Both the position numbers and the translations under genes were made by a program. DNA of 38,769 bases from Mnemiopsis leidyi (taxonomy: Eukaryota > Ctenophora > Tentaculata > Lobata > Bolinopsidae): NCBI GenBank assembly GCA_000226015.1, contig JH153043.1, positions 53,061-91,829 of the forward strand. The letters are read 5' to 3'. Positions 33,358 to 38,769 of the stretch are shown one piece after another (position 1 is the first letter of the stretch; every line of letters starts with the position of its first letter). The notes beneath the pieces were generated by a model that was not told the DNA's origin, did no database searches, and worked only from the letters and a program-made list of their open reading frames with translations.

Positions 33358-33576
33358 TTACTTTATCAGATTTCATATTTGGCATGTTAAATTTTATAAA
33401 TATTGAGTATTTAATGAAAAAATGATGTATTATAGCCCATGAAGTCGAGCCTACTTTTGAGGATTCAGGCGATTGATAACTTTTTCATATTTCATAATTG
33501 GTATTTTGAATTTTAACATATATTGAGAATTTAATGAAAAAGTTATGTATTATATTTATAGCCCATGAATTCAAGC
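33331..33576 (+). repeat. Tandem duplication spanning the stop codon of sulfotransferase C
   Basis: Copy 1 (33331-33449) contains the last nine codons, the stop TGA and 3' sequence to CCCATGAAGTCGAG. Copy 2 (33450-33576) repeats this with scattered changes and a small insertion. The second copy is untranslated and is diverging, so the duplication is not new. Confidence 0.9.
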
Positions 33577-34897
33577 AATCGTTTCAAATCTGCAATCCGA
33601 TATTGTTAACAATATTCACAAAATGTGATGAACTACAACAAGATTTAGCAAATCAAGATTTTTAATAACGCATTCCTTCCCAATATTGAACAATGTCTGA
33701 TATAAAATCAATTATGTTTCGTATAAAAATGGTTAGAAATAGATTACTCAGTGAAACGATATCGACCGATATCAATTTTCTACAATACACTTCATGATCA
33801 AATTCTGGAACATAACAATCGCCATATAGGAACCTTGAAGTGGTTTTTGTTCAAGTTTGAACTCAATCTTAAATGTTGACCAGACTTACTGAACCATTAC
33901 AAAGGGCTATAAAAACTCTAAAAAACTTTTGCTGTCATAAAATCTGTTGATAAAGAATTCGATTTTAGTTTCAAAAAATTACTACGCTAATTTTCTAACA
34001 TTTAAGTTTAACTAACAAACATAAAATTAAGTGTCTGATTATCTGCTTTAACGCTACTTTCTTTCTCATCGAATGAGGTCACATATATAAAATACAAAGA
34101 ATACAATTCAACTTAATAAGGCGTCCCAAAACAATTCCCACCGGACACACTGTATCAAATAAGCCGGTTATCGGGGCACGTGACACGTCTTTCCACAGTT
34201 ACATTACAGAACAGGAATCTGAAAATATAGGATTTTTATAACAAGGCGGAATGATTCACAAATTCTCAAAATTATCTGTGGGTGAGATGAGGCAGCAGAA
34301 CTACTTTTTGACATCATGCAAAAGCCTATGCTTGTTACAACTTTCTAGGAAAACGAAAACTTTGATTTTTGTTGGGCAAACAATTAAAGATGGATGAATT
34401 TTCAACATAACGGGTTGTTGTTGCAGAAAATCATGACAGAAAATATGCTGAAGGCGAAGCCATAAGTAACACCTTCAACCCCTAAAGTAAGACCCTACCA
34501 CCAAATCATGTGTCCCTACATATTGCGTAACATATTGTGCCCAAATATGACGTACGACACGCAATTTCAAGCAATGTAGGGAAAGCACGCTCAGAAAGAA
34601 GATCATATCATGAAAAAGAAAACTCTCACACGGAATTCTCTATAATCTGCGATGTTTCAGTTTGGCAAAACTGGCTGAAAATGTGTGGACGTGAAAACAA
34701 ATTTACACGACATTTCCGACTGCTCAGTTTACTGTTTTTCGTAAACGATGTTCTTGGCCCGAGCTTGGTAGCTAAAACGTATAAAGGAACTTGTAGGTCG
34801 AATTTGAGATATAAAGCCTGACCTTAGATTTGCACACATCTCCTACTAGTATAACAATAGTAAGATTCAAAGATTAGCGAGTAAAAAAAGGACTTAC
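33577..34897. other. Non-coding stretch
   Basis: AT-rich. The frame at 34537-34821 (+) has no recognisable motif. Nothing else that I can support. Confidence 0.5.
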
Positions 34898-35090
34898 AAG
34901 TAGTCTCCTCCTCCCCGTCCCCCTGCGTCCCTCCCAACTCCGCGCTCTTTACGCGGTGTCGCACATCAGCGCTAGAGGCGGGACGTGCTGGACTGCCGTT
35001 CTCTATTGTCGGGGTAGACTGGGTGGCCGCGCAGCGTGAGTGTGGCAGTGAGTTGTAGTTATACAGGCTCGTCTCTCCTTTTCGGGCAGT
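34898..35090 (-). CDS. Exon of MIT-domain gene, disordered segment
   Basis: Bounded by TTTCACCAG and GTAAGT. Only one frame is open, encoding GETSLYNYNSLPHSRCAATQ followed by a Ser/Pro/Glu-rich low-complexity end. It follows in phase 0 from the MIT exon upstream (35430-35543). It leaves one T at its donor; joining directly to the WDR44-like exon at 26734 would create TAA, so an intermediate exon is needed or the genes are separate. Confidence 0.65.
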
Positions 35091-35429
35091 CTGGTGAAAG
35101 AGAGTCTGTTGATGGGTTAGTACAGAATACTATCTGATCGTAACCGAAAAGTTTGCAAAGTTGGATAAAAAATAATGCGCACTATTTTTAAAGGCAAACC
35201 TGCAAAAAACTTTTGATTTCTTCGGCTCTTCGCATGTGTTTGTTCAACTGAAATAGCTCGCAGTTATTAATCTAAACATTTTGTCAAGTAAGTTGAGTGT
35301 CAAGAATTTTGCAACGATAGGACTCACAGGGCCGGTCAGAGGAAACCCGCAATATTGTGCTAGCAGATGACCGGTCTTTCGTGTGTTCTATGACATGCTT
35401 TTAATACATGTTTTTTTAGAACCACAAAC

Positions 35430-35543
35430 CTCTTCGCGCAAGAGCTCTTTTTTCCTTCCTTGTGATTTGTTGTGGACATTTAAGAGAGCTTCCAGAGCGT
35501 TTTCATACAAGCCCATAGCCAGAGTGAACTCACCTTTTTCGTC
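35430..35543 (-). CDS. MIT domain exon, second part
   Basis: Encodes DEKGEFTLAMGLYENALEAL followed by LNVHNK and GRKKELLREE. This is the second and third helix of a microtubule-interacting-and-trafficking (MIT) domain (pattern D..G....A..LY..ALE.L......R...LR). MIT domains bind the C-terminal tails of ESCRT-III subunits and occur in VPS4, spastin, SNX15, RPS6KC1, ULK3 and others. Acceptor TCTGCAG/GACG; donor GAG/GTTTGT. The family member is not identified. Confidence 0.82.
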
Positions 35544-35659
35544 CTGCAGAGAAAAGACCGTAAAAAGTTTGATTGTCGTGTAGCTATCTATTATTATTAA
35601 ACCAGATGAGGTTGGTTTTTCAAAAACTATGGCCCTGCAAGGTGCCATTCATTTCTCAC

Positions 35660-35727
35660 CTTATCAAATGCCAATTTCAACTTTGACAGTGCTGTTTTGA
35701 GATGTGGGTCGTTCTTTGAGATTTGAA
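35660..35727 (-). CDS. MIT domain exon, first helix
   Basis: Encodes QISKNDPHLKTALSKLKLAF and DK, the first MIT helix, and splices in frame to the DEKGEF exon. Acceptor ATTTCAG/TTCA; donor AAG/GTGAGA. Only 68 bp. Confidence 0.75.
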
Positions 35728-36200
35728 CTGAAATGGTTAATTTTAGATGTAATGTTTCAGTATTGTCTCCAGTGTTCAGCCGTAAAATAAAATTGGGCCA
35801 CAAAGTCATGCAAGTATCACCGAAGTAAATATTCTGCTCTTTTGCTTGAGACTTATGAGTACAGCCGACAATACGTAATCGTCATGAATTAACACAGACT
35901 GTTAAAAGAGTTTTGTGAGCGAAATGAGACAACTGTCTCCACCCTTCCAGTCCGTGACCGAACGATTTTATCAAGCATAAACACGACCAGCCGCTTTTGG
36001 ATCCTTGATCGCCTCGCCGGACCCGCCTCCCACGTGGTTCTTGTGTCTTTCGCGCGTTACATATAAAGAGCGAGGCGGGTCCGGGCTCCGGCAGCGAATT
36101 ATTCCAAATATGGAATAATGTTGCTATGGACTGCTTGGAAGCATTTTTTGAATATATGTGTACACAGTTTTAATACTTTCAACACTACAAATACATCAAA

Positions 36201-36347
36201 TTTATTAGGCATGACTACATCCATGGGTCCTCTGGAGGACAGAATGTCTTTGGAGTAAAGTCGGCCGGTGTCCCGGGTCGTGACGGGTGCGGAGAAGGAG
36301 TGTGGTGGTGTTCGGCAGTCCCTGTCCCAGCTTAGCTGGGACCTCAT
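36201..36347 (-). CDS. Possible upstream exon of the MIT gene
   Basis: An acceptor AATTTCTATC-region ATTCAG precedes 36347, and the sequence to about 36201 has coding-like GC content. Two frames are open: one reads RTPPHSFSAPVTTRDTGRLY, the other VPAKLGQGLPNTTTLLLRTR. A GTAGTC near 36210 would be the donor. Only the second frame gives the phase needed by the next exon, so the translation is uncertain. It lies just outside the LINE insertion. Confidence 0.4.
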
Positions 36348-36624
36348 CTGAATTTCTATCAGGTCTGTGATAATTATTCAACCTAAATCAGTTAATATTT
36401 ACACACTGGTCACTTTTAACCTGTATTATTTAGTATAAACTAGAGCATACTCTAGCTCTCTTTTGCCCTTGACTTGCTTTCACATTCCTAGCCACCTGAT
36501 AACTTATTACCTAATATACTGCCCCCATATATATCTTACAGGTCCGGCTTGCCTAAATCCACCACTGCTGACACCACTGTTCTCCTGACCTGCTCCCTGA
36601 TCACCTGGCTTCCTACGCCTTCAA

Positions 36625-38010
36625 ATGATGCAAGAACTACCCGTAGCTTTCGAAGAACTCCTTGCCCAAGCCTCACTAGAGGAAAAGCAAGCCATGCTTA
36701 AAGCACTCACCCTTAACCTTCTGCAAGATGGAACTGCAGCAAATTTCTCCACCTCAGACATTGACATTAACTCACTTGTAGAACATGTCGACAGCCTAAG
36801 TGGTTTGGATGACTCCCTGTGCGATAGCATCATGGAGGAAATCCAAACCCTAGACCTAAAGAAGAAAGGTCGTGGGGTTAAAACCCAATGGCTAAGCCCC
36901 ACATCTGATGAATACAATTATGGAAATGTCATCAACAAGCCACTTCCAATTAGGGACTACCCTGGCCTATGTAAGTTAATGGACATTGTCAATAGCCACC
37001 CATCAACCACTGGCGACATGGACTCTTGTCTAGTCACCCGTTATCCATCCAATAAGTCTGCACTCAGGCTCCACAAAGATCAAGAGCCCCTCATCTCACA
37101 AACCAGTTCAATCTGTACTGTTTCTCTTGGCGCACCTCGTGAACTCTCATTTTTCCTGGATAGCAAGGGAGACAACGGCACCCCTGATCTTGTCTTACCT
37201 GCCACGCACAGAACCATGAACATCATGAAACCAGGTGCCCAATCCAAAATGAAGCATGCAGTCCTTCCTGCTGATGGTGATGATGTTATGAAGACCCCTA
37301 ATGTTCGTTTCAGTCTCTCCTTTCGCAAGATAACTCCTGCTTCTAGCAATGTAGAAGCCAAATCTCCTCCCTCTGGTCATGTTAAGAAGCAACCCAAGAA
37401 GAATGTTGTCCTTGTTGCTGGGGATTCTTTCGCAGCAAGGCTTGACGCTAAGCTTCTCGGTAAGAACAAACAGGACGTCAGGAACATCGCCATTGGTGGC
37501 CGCAAGATTCCTCAAGTACAGAAGGACATTGAGAACTTTGTAAGTGATAATCCGGACTTAGAGGTGTCAAAACTTTTTGTATCTGTTGGTGCCAACGACA
37601 TCCGATACTGTGAGAACGGTATCAGGCACCTTAAAGGTCCAGTATCTAGCCTAATGCGCTCCATTAAAACTCTATTACCAGGTACAAAAGTCTGGTTCCA
37701 GTCCATCCCACCTATTAATCCCAATGGATCTAAATTCACTGAGATTAATGTGCTACAAATGAATAACTTGTTGTACAATATGTGTTCCAAGTTCAAACTA
37801 TTCTATCTAGATATCTTCCCTGCATTCCTTAATACCCAGGGTGGTATTAATTCTAGTCTTTTCCCTAAATATGATACTGCTAAGAAGCTTTTTGACATTC
37901 ATCCCAATAGGAGGGGTATGGGTGTTCTTGCTAGATTCTACATATTTACATTATTCACTCGAAATGGTTCAATCCTTTTGGATACTAGATATATCCATGT
38001 TTTGAATTAA
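36625..38010 (+). CDS. LINE ORF1: AlkB-like 2OG-Fe(II) oxygenase fused to SGNH esterase
   Basis: 461 residues in three parts. Residues 1-90 are helical and acidic. Residues about 95-236 form an AlkB-like dioxygenase domain. The iron ligands fit H150-x-D152 (in RLHKDQEP) and H211 (in MKHAVLPA), and R228-x5-R234 (in VRFSLSFRK) matches the 2-oxoglutarate-binding Arg pair of AlkB. The strand pattern SSICTVSLGAPRELSFFLD is also AlkB-like. Residues about 262-435 form an SGNH hydrolase: GDSF (nucleophile S268), the IGG block (G291-G292), GAND (N324) and DIHPN (D424, H426). The Asp-His spacing is one residue shorter than the usual DxxH. AlkB enzymes remove methyl groups from nucleic acids; SGNH esterase domains are known in CR1-type ORF1 proteins. 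Demethylation of element RNA is inference. Confidence 0.9.
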   Translation: MMQELPVAFEELLAQASLEEKQAMLKALTLNLLQDGTAANFSTSDIDINSLVEHVDSLSGLDDSLCDSIMEEIQTLDLKKKGRGVKTQWLSPTSDEYNYGNVINKPLPIRDYPGLCKLMDIVNSHPSTTGDMDSCLVTRYPSNKSALRLHKDQEPLISQTSSICTVSLGAPRELSFFLDSKGDNGTPDLVLPATHRTMNIMKPGAQSKMKHAVLPADGDDVMKTPNVRFSLSFRKITPASSNVEAKSPPSGHVKKQPKKNVVLVAGDSFAARLDAKLLGKNKQDVRNIAIGGRKIPQVQKDIENFVSDNPDLEVSKLFVSVGANDIRYCENGIRHLKGPVSSLMRSIKTLLPGTKVWFQSIPPINPNGSKFTEINVLQMNNLLYNMCSKFKLFYLDIFPAFLNTQGGINSSLFPKYDTAKKLFDIHPNRRGMGVLARFYIFTLFTRNGSILLDTRYIHVLN

Positions 38011-38064
38011 GGTAGGAAACTCCTGCCGGGACTCGACCCTTGACACTTTCTGGTTTTATTTGAC

Positions 38065-38769
38065 ATGGGTATTACCGCACAGCAACATCGAGTATGTGTT
38101 GGTTTATTCTGCAGTTACAAGCTTGTAAGTAAAGGTAAAGTTATGTGCAGTGCTAGTTTGTGTTATGGTCTGTCCCGTCGGGTGTTCTACACTCTTGGTG
38201 TTATATGTTATATCTATTTATTAATTTTGTCGTTGGTTTTAACTTGTGATTTTAACAAGGAAGAATCTATTGGGGTGCCTTATTTTAAGCATAAAAGTTT
38301 ATTTGCCTCTGAATCACGCACCGCCTTGCTGTGTACTTCCTTAATAAATACCAAATCTTGTGTTCTCATTATTTCGGCTCTCCTAACGTATTTAGAGAGA
38401 CTCGAATGCTCTGATGCTCATGATTCGGTAAATGTCCTGATTAAATTATTAGGCAGATGTTGTAGTAGGGTTTGCTGTTTTATTAAACAATTTACCAGAA
38501 CTGCCGCAGATCTCTCCTATATATTTCTGTTACTCTATTTGCACTCCCTTAACTTACAATTAATCGTAGTATCAAACCCTTCTATAACAAACCCTGGTCC
38601 TAAGAAGCTCTCTGTACTCTATAATAACGTTCAGGGATTTATTAACACCAGGGACCTTACCTCTAACTCACCTCCTCTAAATATGACCAAAGTTCATGAG
38701 ATGAATGGCTACATCTTCTCCAACAGACCAGACATTATCCTCTTAAACGAAACCTGGCTTAAGTGCTCT
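38065..38769 (+). CDS. LINE ORF2, N-terminal part: hydrophobic leader and endonuclease start
   Basis: Open from after a TGA at 38041-38043 to the window end; first ATG at 38065, 235 codons visible. Residues 41-61 (GVICYIYLLILSLVLTC region) and about 151-169 are hydrophobic and Cys-rich. Then come ITNPGPKK (174-181) and the endonuclease start LSVLYNNVQGF, with the metal-site Asn, and PDIILLNETWL, with the catalytic Glu at 229. It lies in the same frame as ORF1, separated by TAA and TGA. The true translation start may be further downstream, closer to NPGP; if so the leader is not translated. Endonuclease identity is firm, the start is not. Confidence 0.8.
   Translation, partial: MGITAQQHRVCVGLFCSYKLVSKGKVMCSASLCYGLSRRVFYTLGVICYIYLLILSLVLTCDFNKEESIGVPYFKHKSLFASESRTALLCTSLINTKSCVLIISALLTYLERLECSDAHDSVNVLIKLLGRCCSRVCCFIKQFTRTAADLSYIFLLLYLHSLNLQLIVVSNPSITNPGPKKLSVLYNNVQGFINTRDLTSNSPPLNMTKVHEMNGYIFSNRPDIILLNETWLKCS

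Larger units (their letters stand above)
36440..38769 (+). mobile_element. Non-LTR retrotransposon (LINE), 5' part, running off the window
   Basis: The element holds ORF1 (AlkB plus SGNH) and the start of ORF2 (apurinic endonuclease). The 5' boundary is not determined; it lies between the putative exon at 36347 and ORF1 at 36625. Both frames are intact where visible, which suggests a young copy. It is oriented opposite to the MIT-domain gene. The esterase-bearing ORF1 and the endonuclease motif suggest a CR1/L2-like clade, but the reverse transcriptase lies outside the window. Confidence 0.85.

Noticed and set aside
26543..35090. Direct splice of MIT-gene exon 34898-35090 to the WDR44-like exon at 26734
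   Set aside because: The junction would form TAA in the only open frame, so a direct fusion is not supported.

Overview
The window is animal nuclear DNA. It has GT-AG introns, an SH2 domain of the Vav type, a WDR44-like WD40 gene, Golgi-type carbohydrate sulfotransferases, secreted Ser/Thr-rich proteins and a non-LTR retrotransposon, all set in repeat-rich DNA. I read it as a marine-type invertebrate, possibly non-bilaterian, but nothing in the sequence names the species.

Layout. Bases 1-11500 are mostly non-coding: microsatellites, many short tandem arrays (10-33 bp units) and a perfect hairpin, with one good exon (SH2, about 1705-1965, +). Bases 11687-12203 (+) hold two exons ending a gene whose product carries an FFAT-like ER-contact motif. 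It is tail-to-tail with sulfotransferase A (12582-14036, -). From 17853 to 26734 (-) run eleven phase-compatible exons of a WDR44/Rabphilin-11-like gene: a Pro-rich N-terminal part, the conserved pre-WD segment, and WD repeats through the YKG...SSQIKASFSHD block. Its largest mapped intron contains two Ser/Thr-rich secreted, GPI-anchor-like genes on the opposite strand (18774-19322 and 19718-20671). Sulfotransferases B (28685-30562, +) and C (31600-33357, +) follow, then minus-strand exons encoding an MIT domain (35430-35727) with flanking exons. The window ends inside a LINE-type element (about 36.5 kb to the edge, +).

Most notable points. (1) ORF1 of the LINE fuses an AlkB-like Fe(II)/2-oxoglutarate dioxygenase domain, with all metal and cofactor residues visible, to an SGNH esterase domain. 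ORF2 begins with a long hydrophobic leader ending in NPGP before the endonuclease. (2) Sulfotransferases A and B share a sharply bounded 313-bp stretch of complete identity in inverted orientation 17 kb apart, while B shares other identical blocks with C, which is a gene-conversion mosaic. (3) Tandem repeats repeatedly sit on splice sites. The clearest is a 17-unit, 18-bp minisatellite at the WDR44 WD2 exon, in which each unit is an in-frame hexapeptide and a potential or inactivated splice acceptor.

The three sulfotransferases and two mucin-like proteins could both belong to a sulfated-glycan or mucus programme, but only proximity suggests this. The 3' exons of the WDR44 gene, the rest of the SH2 gene and the start of the MIT gene were not found.
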